64,000 nt of DNA from Cryptomeria japonica (Eukaryota > Streptophyta > Pinopsida > Cupressales > Cupressaceae): assembly GCF_030272615.1 (NCBI RefSeq), contig NC_081408.1:60906114-60970113 (forward strand), read 5' to 3'. The translations under genes and the position numbers were made by a program. Below are positions 10,332 through 23,230 of the stretch, piece after piece. The notes under the pieces are model-generated. The model made no database searches. It was not told the origin of the DNA and was given only the letters and a program-made list of their open reading frames with translations. Each line of letters starts with the position of its first letter. Position 1 is the stretch's first letter.

Positions 10332-12235
10332 TTGGTGTTGTTGTCTACTCCATCTCAGAATGGGAATGGTGAAGGTGCTGTAAGAGGAGCTGAGAAGGGT
10401 GTTGGAAGAAGTGGGGGTGTTTACATTCCCCCATTTAAGGTGGCTCAAATGATGAAAGATGTGGAAGACAAGAGCAGTGCGGAATACCAGCGCATGACAT
10501 GGGATGCCCTTCGGAAGAGTATCAATGGGTTAGTAAACAAGGTAAATGCATCTAACATCAAGAACATCATTCCAGAGTTATTTGTGGAGAATCTCATCCA
10601 TGGGAGGGGTCTATTTTGTAGGTCTTGTATGAAATCCCAAATGGCATCCCCTGGATTTACATATATTTTTTCTGCGTTGGTTGCTGTGGTAAATACAAAA
10701 TTTCCTGAAGTTGGTAATCTGCTTTTGCGAAGAATTATTTTGTAGCTTAAGAGGGCATACAAACGCAATGTCAAGAACATGTTGATAGCAACAACCAAAT
10801 TCATAGCTCATTTAGTGAATCAACAAGTTGCACATGAGATCATTGCCTTGGAACTTCTCACCCTTTTACTAGAGAACCCCACAGATGACAGTGTAGAGGT
10901 TGCTATTGGGTTCGTAAAAGAATGTGGTTCTTTGTTGCAAGACCTTTCACCCAAAGGTCTATATGGGATTTTTGAAAGATTTAGAGGTATTGTCCATGAG
11001 GGGGAAATTGACAAACGAGTACAATTTTTAATTAAAGGCCTTTTTGCAATTCGCAAAGCTATTTTGAGGGTCATCTAGCTATGCGTCCAGAATTGGACCT
11101 TGTAGAGCAAGAAGATTAGTTAACACATGAAGTTTTCCTAGAAGATGAACTTGATCAAGAAGTTGGTTTGGATGTTTTCAAGCTAGCTCTTGATTTCTTA
11201 GAGCATGAGGCAACCTATGAAAAACTGAAGAAAGATATCCTTGGAGATGCTTCTTCAGATGAAGTGGAAGGGGAGAATGATTCAGGTGATGATGATGATG
11301 ATGAAGAGGAAGGTGAGGAAGCACTGAGAATACAGGATGAGATAGAGACAAACTTAGTCAATTTAAGACATATAATTTATTTGACAATCATGCCAAGTGT
11401 TGATTTTGAGGAAGCTGATCATAAGCTACTAAAGATCAATCTTGAACCTGGTCAAGAGATGGAATTGTGCATCATGCTGTTAGAATGCTGCAGTCAAGAG
11501 AGAACATACCTTTGTTATTATGGTCTTCTTGGGTAAAGATTCTGTATGATCAATAAAATTTATGAGGAATTTTTTGATGAGTGTTTTGTACAACAATATT
11601 CTATGATACACAGACTGGAAACAAATAAACTACATAATGTTGCAAAGTTTTTTGCCCACTTACTTGGCACAGATGCTCTTCCATGGCATTATCTTGCTTA
11701 TATATGTCTAACAAAGGAAGATACTACTTCCTCTTCCCGTATTTTCATAAAGATTCTCTTCCAGGAGCTGGCAGAGCAGCTTGGTATATTGTTGCTTAAT
11801 GAAAGGTTGAACGATCCAACAATGTAGGAGTCTTTTGATTCAATTTTTCCAAAGGACAATCCAAAAAATTCATGGTTTCCTATCAATTTCTTTACTTCTA
11901 TTGGTCTTGGTGGTATCACTGAGAGTTTACGTGAGTATTTGAAGAATATTCCAAGGCTTGTAAGGCAGAAGCAAAAGTCTATTCCCAAGTCAGATGAATC
12001 TACCTCTAATGACGATTCTTCTAGTTCAGTAGGTTCATCAGATTCTGATACATCAGACTCAGATTCTGAGAGTGAAACTGACAGTGAGAGCAGTAAGGAG
12101 TCACCAAGAAAGAAAAATAATTCAAAGCATGACAATGAGTATGAAAAAACAAGAAGAAAGAAAAGGGCGAGGGCATCTGACTCGGAGGATGGAAGTGACA
12201 GTGCAAAAATCAGAAGGAAAAAGAAAAGGAATTAA
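10332..12235 (+). pseudogene. CWC22: CWC22-like pre-mRNA splicing factor, intron-less broken copy
   Basis: CWC22 (a MIF4G/MA3 spliceosome protein that recruits eIF4A3 for exon-junction complex deposition) is recognisable nearly end to end. GGVYIPPFK opens the conserved core (about 10413), followed by WDALRKSINGLVNKVN and GRGLFCRSCMKSQMASPG (MIF4G), an acidic Asp/Glu linker (about 11270-11320), the MA3 region (NLRHIIYLTIMPSVDFEEA, then LLECCSQERTYL, then GTDALPW), and a Ser/Asp-rich then Lys/Arg-rich C-tail ending KKKRN. Coding runs without introns, unlike plant genes, which suggests an RNA-derived copy. It is broken by in-frame stops at 10743, 11117, 11534 and 11825, all where the family has Gln, and a 1-bp deletion near 11062. 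The N-terminal Arg/Ser-rich part is missing. No poly(A) tract or flanking duplication was found. It lies inside the CACTA element. Confidence 0.9.
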
Positions 12236-12700
12236 AAATCTTTCTAGTCAGTTATTCAAGGCTCCAGTAGACACCATTTTCCTAGACTGTGACAAACAAA
12301 AGAATCACTCCCAAGTGCTTTGGTTTTATAACAGATGATTATAAGATGCTATAATGTTGTCTTATGCATTTTAATAGCCACGGGTTTTAGAGTTCTGTAC
12401 TTGACAGGTAATGGATAAACAATGTTAGGAGGAGAAAATATTGAAGGCCAAGTGTAGATTGTGATAATACTAGATCAATGAATCTTGTTATTTATTGAGT
12501 ATTTCTTGTTTTCCATGTTGTGTGATGTACCATAAGCAAACTAGAAATCTAAATTCAATAAGATGCTTTGTTCAATGATAATTTCTATTTTCAAGTAATT
12601 TGATTTGGTATATTATACTGAAACGTGATTTCATAACTAACATTTCAACTTCTATATAACTAGTTCTATAGCCCAATTTTTTTGCCTGTGAAGAAAGACC
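12236..12700 (+). other. Former 3' UTR of the CWC22 copy and spacer
   Basis: No open frame of note. The first part probably derives from the CWC22 3' untranslated region (an AATAAG-type signal near 12556); no poly(A) tail survives. It borders the transposase gene start at 12701. Confidence 0.4.
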
Positions 12701-13646
12701 ATGTCAGACAATATCAATGAACAACAAAATAAGGAGACAATTGCTAGATTATGGTCTAACTTGTAAAGAAAAGGTGATGGAAAATGTTATTGTCCATGCA
12801 AAATTTGTAAGGGGTTAAAGACTCGAAGAATTCTAATCAAAACAACAAAGAAACATTGTAGGTTGCATGGTCACATTGAAGGTGGACATGATTATCATCC
12901 ATTGGTAAGTTTTTCATTATATCATTTTGACAGTTTATGTACATAATAAATCACGTGATGATGATATCATGATCACGGTTTATTTATGTTTATCAATTTT
13001 ATACAAGTCGAGCACCCCAGAGCACATGGTATGGATCAACACAACCTTGAGAATATGGTTTTTGAAGTGGACGAACATGGAGGTGTGAATATTGAAGCTG
13101 AAGATAATGATCCCATGGAAGATGATGATCATGATTCAGAAAACACAATTGAAGATGATGGTACAAATACATTGATCCATGACTCATTTAGTACTCGCAC
13201 AATTGATCATGATGATGAAGATGACCTTGATGTTTTTCATGATGTCCCTCTACTTGAGAAGGCATCTGAGGCCCTTTATGAAGGCTCGCAGGCAACTCTT
13301 CTCTCCGCTGTATTGTTGTTGGTGAACTTGAAGATTATGAATGGTTTATCCAACATAACAATGTCACATATGTTAAGGTATGTCATATATGTCATAATAA
13401 ACTATGAATCATGTTGTACCATTAATATTCTTTATTATAACAAATTATATTTTTTTGTTGTAGATTGATAGGTGAGTTTTTGTTACCACCATCAAATATT
13501 CTACCTCGCTCATACCGAGAATTATTTGCCGTTATTAAAGCTATTGGAATGGAGTATCAAGCAATAGATGCTTGTCCCAATGATCATATTATATATCACA
13601 AACAACATGAATTTTGAACTGAATTCCCTGAATGTCATATTAGTAG

Positions 13647-14971
13647 TGTAGCATAGGAAATAGGAAATCATCACAAACAAGAGAAACATATTCATCAATC
13701 ATTGTCTAATCACGAAAGGCTAGAATGCAATGAATCTATCCTAAACAACATTCAATAGAGACATGAAATAAAAACATTAAAAAACAATAGATTATGCAAA
13801 CCATAAACATGACTTGAACACTCCTTCATGCGGCTCCATTGTTCTTCTTTCCTCTTCAAATGGTTGGATTGTGGATCTCACCTACAAGTGCACACACACA
13901 ATTGAAAGCAAGATGGATATTGATTATTGATCAAGATTACTAGAAGCATAAATTCGATAATCTGATTAGCAAATTCTTAATTATTAATTATTAATTATTA
14001 GCCTTGATTGATGAAGATCATCCAATTTATAGATAAATTGGAGATAGGATCAAATTTAGCATGAAATTGATATTTTGGCAATTGATTTCAAAATGGGAAA
14101 AATGAGTGAAAATAAGAAGGTTATGACACCTTCTATGTCATAAATTATGACATATTACCAATGCAAAGCTTAGAGAACTAGAACCTTATGACATCTTGCT
14201 ATGTCAAGAGTATGACACATGAAGCACAAAAATAGGGAGAACTAGAGACAAGTTAATTAGGTGGAAATTAAAAATAGGTGGAAATTAAGAATTAGAAAAT
14301 AATGAAAATAGGAAATTAGAAATTTAGAAAATTAGAAATAATGGAAATTAGAAAATTAGGTAAATTAATTAATAATTTGTCATTTATTAATTAATTCACA
14401 AAAAGAGGAATAAGTTAGCCAATTAAATAAATATTTAATTGTGACAAGAAGACTTAGGATAAATAAATAAATTATTTAACCTAGAGGGAAAATGCCAAAC
14501 AAGATTAAATGAACAAATCATAAAACCTTGGAAGATGAATTAGAAATGCAAGGATGACAATTAGGTCTTGACAAAGGATAGTTGATATCGATTCGATCAT
14601 GATTTTGAATTGATAAATGACTAGTGTTGATAAATGATTTGATTGAGATTGGTTGACAAAAATCAATGACAAATTGACCAAATTGACATGATTAAAAAGG
14701 ACAAGGATCAATGACGAATCGATCGCAATATGACAAGATTGACAAGGACAAAGATCGACCAAAATCATGACTAAATATTGTTGTCGACAAGACCAAATTC
14801 GAAAGCGAGACAGATGAAGAATGTAGAAGAAGGACTCAATGCTCGCAAATGATAAAGACCAAGTGCGTGACATAGGAGAAAATGTTAACATGACACAAAA
14901 ACCTAAAATGAGGCAATGCGCAAATGTTAAAGTATGACCTTGCAAGCGTTGACCATTTTTAGGTGTCTACA
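13647..14971 (-). mobile_element. Solo Gypsy LTR (1,325 bp) inside the transposase gene
   Basis: It begins TGTAGCATAGG and ends AGGTGTCTACA, flanked by AGTAG on both sides (13642-13646 and 14972-14976). Read on minus it starts TGTAGACACCTAAAAATG, as does the Gypsy LTR ending at 7787. It contains no PBS, no coding sequence and no polypurine tract. It splits the TNP2 coding sequence just after the ACPNDHIIYH block, so it is younger than the CACTA insertion or arrived in a parent copy. Confidence 0.93.
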
Positions 14972-17900
14972 AGTAGATATCGAATAGATCAAATAACAAA
15001 AAGGGTTCCTCGCAAGGTTCTTCGCTATATTCCCATTATTCCATGTATGCAACGATTATTCAAGTGCACTAGCTTGGCACAATTTATGGATTACCATGCA
15101 CACAATAGAAGTCGAGATGACATTATTCGAATGCCTACGGATGGTTCAACATTTATGGACATAGAGGAAAAGTGGCCACACTTTAAAGAAGAACCTCGTA
15201 ATCTCAGGCTTTCATTGGCAGCGGATAGTGTCAATCCATTTGGAGAGATGAGATCTGTTTACTCAATGTGGCCTATTTTTGTTATCAACAATAACATTCC
15301 TCCATGGATGTCAATAAAGAGGGAGCATATAATGTTGGCAATGATTGTTCCAGGTATTTTATCATTTAAATATAGTTGTCTAAATTTAATTATAAATATT
15401 GCAGTAAAATGGTCATAATAATTATGTAATGTTTTTGTTCATTCGATTAGGTAAGTACCAAGTTAAAGATATGAATGTATATATCGAGCCTCTTATCAAT
15501 GAGTTGTTGGAGTTATGGAATGGTGTCACTATGTGTGACGTCTCTAGACCAACAGGAAAAAGACAATTTCAATTCCGTGCGATGCTTCTATGGACAATAC
15601 ACGATGCCCCGGGGCTAACACATTTTTGTGGTATGTTATAGTGTTTAAGTTGTGCATGAACATTATAATTCAAAAAATTATCATATTTAATCCAATTATA
15701 CATTATCTTGTAGGTCTTCAAACAAAGGGAAAATTTGCATGTCCTGTTTGTGGTCCAAAGATGAAATCTCGTCATGCAAAAAGTTTAGGAAAGCAGGTGT
15801 TTGATGAGTATAGGCACTTTCTCCACAAAAATCATAAGTATCGAAATACTGAAAAACATATTTTCAATGGGAAAGAAGAGAATACATCAAAGCCATGAAG
15901 AATGAAACCTCACCTATGGAAGTTGGAATATAATAGAATTAATCATCAAGGTAATGCCATTCCATGTATTGGTTTGTCATAAAACATCTTTTCTATTTTG
16001 TTTTGTTTACTGATGATATGATTGATGATCATGAAGGTTGTGAAGGCATAAATGACCACCTTCCTAAGGGACTAAAAAGTTATCCCCGACAATTTAGGAG
16101 GTTGCCCTACTACGAACAGTTACAAATTGTTCATTTGTTTGATAGTATGCATATTGGAAAAAATATAACAAAGACAGTATGGAAAATATTGGATGGAAGG
16201 CGTGACAAAGAAAAAAATGTGAAAATATGTAGTGACATTCAGGATTCCAATCATGCAATGATAAATGTCATTCAATCAAATAGCCATGGAGACCAAATTA
16301 ATATAAGTGAGCTTCCTTGGTTATTAACAGACCAAGAAAGCAATGCTATAAAAGAAGTCATATGAAAAATTTGATTTCCCATAGGATTTGCTGTGAACAT
16401 AAACAATCTCATATCAAAGAAAAGTGAATTTGGGCTAGGGATGAAAACACATGATTGGCATACCTTCATTAAGGTAATTCATGTTCTTGTGTTTTTAGTA
16501 TGTATTTAAGTACTGCACATACGTGCACTTTTCATTATGTTACAAAAAAATGAAAAGATAATTTTATAATTGTTGCAATGCGTTCTACCTCTCTCTCCCA
16601 GACGTCTTCGACAATAATGTCTTGCAAGTCATATATGATCTTGGAAAATATATGAGGTAAGTAGTGATATTTGTTCAGTTCATTGTATATATATTATATT
16701 TGCGATTTATTTTACTTGTTATGTAATATATTTTTTTGCGTCTTGAATACCTTGTAGGTGGTTGTCATGTAAAGAAATCCATAAAGATGATATAAATTAT
16801 TGGAAGAGAAAAATTCCTCATTTAATATGTGAAATGCAAAAGTGTCTACCTCCAACTTTTTTCAATGCACAAGAACACTACCTCATACACCAAGTTGAGG
16901 AGATTGAATTGTGTGGACCCATACACACTAGGTCAATGTGGATGGTTGAGAGAGACTTGAAATTTTTGAAGGCTTTGGTTCGACAAAGAGCACATCCTGA
17001 GGGTTCTATGGTGGAGGGATATATGGTATACCAGACTATGGTGTACATTTCTGAATATCTTCCTAAGTTTGCAGCAAAGATCCACGTGGATCGCATTTGG
17101 GATCCCAACACCATTAACAAATTTGAAGGGGAGTACTTGATGGGGAAAGGTAGATTGAGGAAAGTGAGAGGTAATTATAAGATGTTATTGTAGTTAATTA
17201 ATTCTTAATCTTCAAAATAAATTGATTGTAAAATATCTATTTATTTTTTGTACAGTTGGGCGAGAGTGGGAAGCACTACATTTGTATATTGCAAAAAATC
17301 TTGATTGGATGATGGTATGGATTGAACGTTGTCAACAATCTGGACGCACGTTAACATGGGAAGGTGTGGCTTCATTGGTTAAAGAAGCACATCGTAATGG
17401 AGTTTCCAATGTTACGCAAAGGGAAATTGATTTAGTATATGGTTTAAGAGATAAACAGGTACGTATAAATTTATTAATCACCCATATGTTTATCAACTCA
17501 CAATGCAATAAATTTTACATGTTTGACATATCATAGGTCAAACACCAGAACGCTATGTGTTGCAATGGTCATAAATTTTGCATAAAAAGTTGGATGGCAC
17601 GAAGAAAACTTGTGATTCTGGCATCACTGCAGTCTTTGAGGTGACAAATATTTCATCGAGAAATGACATACATCCTCAACAGTCTCAAAATCAATACTAT
17701 GGCATTTTGGATGATATACTTGAGTGTGACTTTAATTCCTTCAAATTAGTTTTGTTCATCGTCAAATGGTACAGGCTACAATTGAATAAAAATGATCTTG
17801 ATAGAATTGTTATTGAACATGATTATGGTTTTATAATGCTAAATACAAGGTCATTTGAACCATTTGGGGTTGAGCCCTATGTTCTTCCAAGCCAATGTGA

Positions 17901-17988
17901 GTAAGTATTTTACTCAGAGGTTCCACATAAACCGGGTTGGTCATTTGTTGTTAGACATGATCCAAGAGGAAGGCCAATAAAGTATAAT

Positions 17989-18245
17989 GTGATGGAAGAA
18001 GAAGATATCGAAGAAGAAGATACCAAAGAAGTAGAAGATGAAGTGGATGATGATCACGATCGACAGTTTCTAAATGATGATGAAGAAGAACAAGAAGAAG
18101 AAGAAGAAGATGATGATGGTGATGATGGTGATGGTGATGGTGATGGTGATGGTGATGGTGGTGATGGTGATGGTGATGATGGTGATGGTGATGGTGATGA
18201 TGGTGATGATGATGGCAAAGATGTTGTTGTTGTTGTTGTTGTTGT

Positions 18246-18277
<32 letters not shown>

Positions 18278-18305
18278 TTGGCGATGATGACCTTGATGTT
18301 CACGA
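17989..18305 (+). repeat. GAT/GGT and GTT trinucleotide microsatellite within coding sequence
   Basis: Long runs of GAAGAA, then GATGGT, then GTTGTT and GATGAT codons encode the acidic tail of the transposase (Glu-rich, Asp/Gly-rich, an eight-Val stretch, then Asp-rich). The Val run is a frame-consistent GTT expansion within an Asp-rich tail, which points to slippage. Confidence 0.9.
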
Positions 18306-18318
18306 TGATGAAGAATGA

Positions 18319-19433
18319 AATGTATGAGGTATGCGATTAGTATATTATCTATTTAATATTGAATTCTTGATAGAATTTTTTTTACATAATTAATTCATTA
18401 TGTTTTGAATTCTAATGCCATTACATAATTAATGCATGATGCACCTTTTAATATGGAGATGGAGATAGGGAGAGTGACTATTTATGTGACATTTTTTAAA
18501 CTATGTTTATTTATGGAAATTGGATTGTTTATTAGCTATGTGATGGATGTTGATTTAAAATACATATGTGATGGATCACATGTGTATGATGATGCATGTG
18601 ACATTTTTTGAACTTTGTGTTTATTTATAGAATGTGCATTGTTTATTACCTATGTGATGGATGGTGATTTATGATACATATGTGTTGGATTACATGTTTA
18701 TGGTGACACATGATATGTGATGCTAATTGTGATGCTCAATTATATATATGATGACACATCATGTGATGCTTCTGATGCTTATGATACATATGTATTTATT
18801 GTTTATCAACTTACAAATGTAGTAATGCTTATGATTCTTAATTGATGGTGTTGATTTCAGGTATAGTCCCTGTGTGATGTTGTCACCCTTGGTGGGAACA
18901 GGTCGTTGACTACAGACATCATCAACCATTTAGTTGAGGATCCTGCATAGTCTACATAAAGTAAAGGTAAGGAATTAAAAAATTTACAATGATTTTGATG
19001 ACAACATCTTTTTATTATTTGATACTCTTTTTGTCTACAAAGTTCATGTTGTTCATGTTGTGTACTATGCAATTTTTAGCTAACATAAGATAATTGAATT
19101 ACATTGTACAGGACCTTGAACCCCTTCGATGAGGATCCTGCACAGTCTCATGGATGGACAAGTATAACTAATCAATACACCCTATAGAAACAGTTTATTT
19201 TTTTAAAATTACTTGGAAAACAAACTTCCTCAGTTTTTCAAACCTCAACATTAGCAGCAAGTCTAATACAGTTATCAACACTTGAGATCTCGGTTGGACT
19301 TATTCCAATTTTCATCCCAAAATCAACTTTAGGGCTGACTTCTTCATCAACATTACCCTCATTTGCAAAATTTCTCTCTCATTACCAATTAACTCTCTCA
19401 TTTCATGGAGTAAAGGTACCCCTAAATAGGTAT
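18319..19433. other. Spacer between the transposase gene and the SET gene
   Basis: AT-rich, with repeated TGTGATGGATG, TGATACATATGTG and ATGTGACATTTTTT words at about 18480-18790 (two diverged copies about 120 bp apart). No coding region recognised, though short exons of the next gene may lie near 18860-19160. Confidence 0.45.
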
Positions 19434-20165
19434 TTGTCAGATCTGTCTTCGTTGAGTGAGGAAAATGCAGTAATAGAATATGAAAGTGACACGTGTAGTA
19501 GGTCTACAATAGGGAGATCAACAAGAGGTCAAAAGATTAGAAGAAAATTCAATAAACACATGAAATTTTTCCTTGCTCAAAGGGGGTCATGTTCTTATGA
19601 TGATGAGACCAAAGGCGACATTGAGGTGCCACTGAGGTATAGACATCTACAGGAAAAATGGGTGCCCAAGGAATTTCCTCCAATAAACACCGATTTTTGT
19701 GTTAACAATAGGATATATCACATAACACCTTCATCGTTATATGGTTTAGGCTTATTTTCCTTGGACGACATAAAGATCTGTTATAATAGAGTTTCTGAAT
19801 TGATGGAGTTTGTTGGACCTTTTTACAATTACAATCATTTGATGCAGATTGTTAAATATAAAAAAAGTATGTGTAGGTATGCACTGTCAGCAAATTATAT
19901 ACAACATAAAGATAATGACCAAAGTAAATGAGTGGTTATATACATTGATGGTCAGCCAAAAGCAATAGGGAATATTGTAGGTTTTATAAATAGTATGTGA
20001 CCTGGGTCAAGTAATAAACAACCCAATTGCATATTTGAGGTGCGCGAGGAAAATCATGTATTTTTATGTGTGATAAAATCAATAAGTGCAGGCGAAGAGC
20101 TTCTAATCGATTACAGTTTGAATCATATAGATAAAAACACAGTTAATATCATGGGGGTGGTACGT
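19434..20165 (+). pseudogene. SET-domain (lysine methyltransferase-like) gene inside the CACTA element
   Basis: A single reading frame, interrupted by two stops, carries the SET layout: an N-terminal basic segment; SSLYGLGLFSLDDIK (the S-x-x-G-x-G-x-F S-adenosylmethionine-binding start); IYIDGQPKAIGNIVGFINS (the GN-x-(A/V)-x-(R/G)-FIN block); QPNCIFEV; and ISAGEELLIDYSLN (the GEEL-x-x-DY end with the conserved Tyr). SET proteins transfer methyl groups to protein lysines, classically histones. Stops are TGA at about 19929 (Trp expected) and TGA at about 19998 (Arg expected). No Cys-rich pre-SET or post-SET is visible. It follows the transposase gene in the same orientation and may have been a domain of an element-encoded protein. 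Which SET subfamily is unclear. Confidence 0.8.
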
Positions 20166-20289
20166 ACTATATGCCATTTAAATTAACCAACCTCCAATTA
20201 ATGAATCCAATATACCATTTTATTATGAAGTTTTTTTGCTAAGTCTATTGGTTTAATTTCGCTAACATTTTTTATATTTTTTCTTTGTC

Positions 20290-23230
20290 ACAGGCTGACA
20301 TGGATCCATCACATGTCACAGACAGGGATGTAGCTTGCAACACTTCTACCGAGCAGGCAAACCTCATTGTAATTATACAAATTAGATAGAAGCAAACTGT
20401 TACATTATTATGTTCTTTTTTTAGTGATTTATACTAATTTTGTAATTGTTAATGATATTCTTGACACAAACAGATGTTCAGGGAAAGGGAAAGGGAGTTG
20501 TAGTACCTGAGCACCTTTCTAGGGATGTGGAATCATTAGGGTTAAGCGATGATGACCCTAAAGATCCCACACACCTTATGAAATTCTTTAAAATGCCTCT
20601 TATAAAAATTAGAAAAGAGATTGTTGCTTTGGAAGTCGTGCATCCTATCACTGATGAGATATGAGAGAGGGTAGAATTATTGCTTTGGATAGTAGAAAAC
20701 TTGCAAGTAAGAAGTAATGAAAGCTTTAATTATAACAAAAGTTCAATAATGGTTTATATTTTATTCTCTTTTATGTCATTAACTAAAATATGTACGTATT
20801 GTTTTTACAACAATTTATCCACCCTCATCAAATTCGTTCCCACGATCAGGGTGTTGCAGGATCTTCAGGTGATGACAATTTTCTTGTATTATCACTTGCT
20901 TGGCTTATCACTCCAAGTACCCAAAACACATCATACTTGATACTATCAATTTTCAAAATAAAGGTTCATCCTTGTTTACAATTCTTGCACTTTTCATATA
21001 TTTAATGTTTGATATATTTAATGTATTATTCTTTAGGTGCTGTCAATGTTACTGTACAAATGTCGCTACTGCCTCATCAGAGGTTACCCTCACCTGTATT
21101 ACCGACTGCAATGTCAAAAACATGTAGCATGCAGACATCCTCTAGTGCACATCATATTGGCCCACCCACTGTTGGTAGATCCCTCTTTTGCTCTATCTTC
21201 TGTCATGTGTTTATTTCCCTTCAAGCATTCTTTCTTGAATTCTAATGCCATTTCATAGTGGATTCATTTTTTGCAGGAGGAGATGCACATGAGGATGTGC
21301 CAGAGGCGACTACTATTGATAACATACCATCATTTCCTGGATCTTCTCGTATTGCTAGTATGGGAACGTTGCAGGCCTTATTGGTGGTGAGCGTCGAAGA
21401 AATGATTCCCTTAAAGATACAAAAGGTTCCAGGTACTTTAAAATTATTATTATACATACTCTAATTGTAATTTACTTTATGATCACTCGTTTTGGACTAA
21501 TGATCCCATGAATTTTTTGCAGGCAATGATATTTTCTATAAACATCTTAGTGACATTGCATTGCAGATATTTGGGGCCACCATACATAAAAGGTGGTACA
21601 TCATATGTGAACTAACCCTAATCCACTTTTGATTTCATATCATTGCTAGAATAGTTTTTCTTTGATCCATTTCTTGAAGTGTATTAAATGTAGCTTCAAT
21701 TCATTTCTGAATCTAACAGGTTTGTTTTTGCTTTAAAAGGTGGAATGACCAAGAAAAAAGGTTAAAAGATGAATTGACAAACCAAATGGTTGAGTGGTTT
21801 GGAAATGACACCTTTGACAAAACCAAGCTCCTTGAAAAAGATGGCACATATCTAAAGTATGCGATGGACCAATACAGGACCCATTTGGAGAGGAACCTAA
21901 AGTATGAGTGTCCCCTCATGATTCCAGAGAGGGAGTGGAAGGACTTGATTTTGGATGCCAAGGAGAGAATTGAAAGGAAAAAAGGAAATACACCACTAGA
22001 CGCTAGAAGAAGGTACGGGATACTATTAAGAATGTAATTATGTACTAATTAATTACTCTTTATATTTATATAATCTAACATATTTCAAACTTTTTATAGA
22101 CTGAGTGACACGTTAAAGGCAACCAAGGCAAGGCAAGAAAAGCATGGGCAACACAAACTCGACTTTGGTGGCTACATGAAACTTGTTGCACGAATTGTAA
22201 GTATCTCATGTAAATGAAATATTGCATCAAAATATTAATAAATTGCAAACATTTTTTTTTTTATCAAACAATGCAAGCAAAATTCATGGTACCAAGCAAA
22301 AATACAGGGCTCTGAATTCAATAGAGCACCCATAGAAGATGACAAGAGAATTACCTACCAGCAAGGCTATTCAACCATGGCTGATCGGCTATGAGAATTG
22401 AGTGGGCATACACAACATTCGAGTGCATCCGTCACATAGGTAAATATGCTAAATGGAAGTTGTTTCAAATTGAATACTTTACCAATAATCTAATTGATGT
22501 TGAGTTCCAACATAAAGTGACTATATTTGTTTTAAATAAGCAAGCAATGATAACAATGTGCATGTCATTGGAATGCAGCCTACTAATCATGAAACACCAC
22601 TTGCATATGAAGGTCCGGATGTGCATCCCAGTAGTGGAGGTATTCATTTGCTATTAAAATTTATTTATTTAGCTATTAATACAATTAAACATCTTAATTT
22701 GTAATTAGAGTAGTAATTAATGTAACCTTTTTTGTTAATATTTTAGAGCATGTAGTCAGTGGTGAGCAAGTGGAGCATGATCTGGGTACACAACATCAAG
22801 AACGTGATGTTCCCCACTCAGGTAAAGAGGACCACTGTTATTGCTTTAAATAAATATAATTGCAATTGGTGTTCAACATTAATGTAACCTTTAGTATTTC
22901 AACTCCAGATGATCTAGAGGGTGTTCAGTATGTTGAGGTTGAGGCTACACAAAATGATGTGGCCCCATCAGGTAAAGAGCACAACAATTATGTTCTCTAA
23001 ATTAATGAAATACTTGCAACAATAATAATTTTTTTTTGAATTTAACCCATTTCTTTGTTATTGCAGAGGACCCCCCTTTGCTTCAATGTCCTCATCCTTA
23101 GTATAGGACTAGGCATACCTTGAGATTACGAGCAGTTGGCGGAACATCTGTAGAGGGGGGAAATGATGAAGAAACCGATGTTCCACTTAGTCTTTTCATA
23201 GCTTCAAAGAAAAAACAAAGAAAGAAATGA
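20290..23230 (+). pseudogene. Second CACTA gene: TNPA/Transposase_24-like multi-exon protein
   Basis: A chain of short plus-strand open segments separated by GT-AG-like introns runs to the stop at 23228. The recognisable core is 21740-22390: an EWFGNDTFDKTKLLEK region; CPLMIPEREWKDL with DAKERIERKK; ATKARQEKHGQHKLDFGGY; then QNSWYQAKIQGSE and APIEDDKRITYQQGY. This block order (EREW, basic helix, ARxxKHxxxxxxGG) is that of the Transposase_24/TNPA-like accessory proteins of plant CACTA elements, which bind subterminal repeats. The C-terminus ends ASKKKQRKK, a likely nuclear localisation signal. An in-frame stop near 20662 and uncertain exon joins leave its coding potential doubtful. It may be the continuation of the SET gene, giving a fused protein. 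Confidence 0.65.

Larger units (their letters stand above)
12701..18318 (+). pseudogene. CACTA TNP2-type transposase gene, multi-exon, broken
   Basis: TNP2-family transposases bind CACTA ends and cut DNA with a DDE/RNase H-type core. Blocks in order: a transposase-associated Cys/His domain (CYCPCKICKG, 12788-12900); an acidic region ending in SEALYEGSQATLLSA (about 13100-13370); ACPNDHIIYH (13565-13600); the TNP2 core with LSLAADSVNPFGEM (about 15200), IPPWMSIKREH and FACPVCGPKM (15735-15765); a DUF4218 domain (16762-17120, LIHQVEEIELCGPIHTRS, then RQRAHPEGSMVEGYM); a DUF4216-like end (17760-17960, EPYVLPSQC then VFYSEVPHKPGW); and a long acidic Asp/Gly tail to the stop at 18316. GT-AG introns separate blocks (for example 12906 donor, 13463 acceptor, 15353 donor, 15449 acceptor). 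A stop at 12764 and a solo LTR in the core (13647-14971) inactivate it. Confidence 0.9.

Noticed and set aside
18070-18340. Open frames of pure Ile/Asn or Met/Val/Leu residues on both strands
   Set aside because: They are other-frame readings of the GAT/GGT/GTT microsatellite in the transposase tail.
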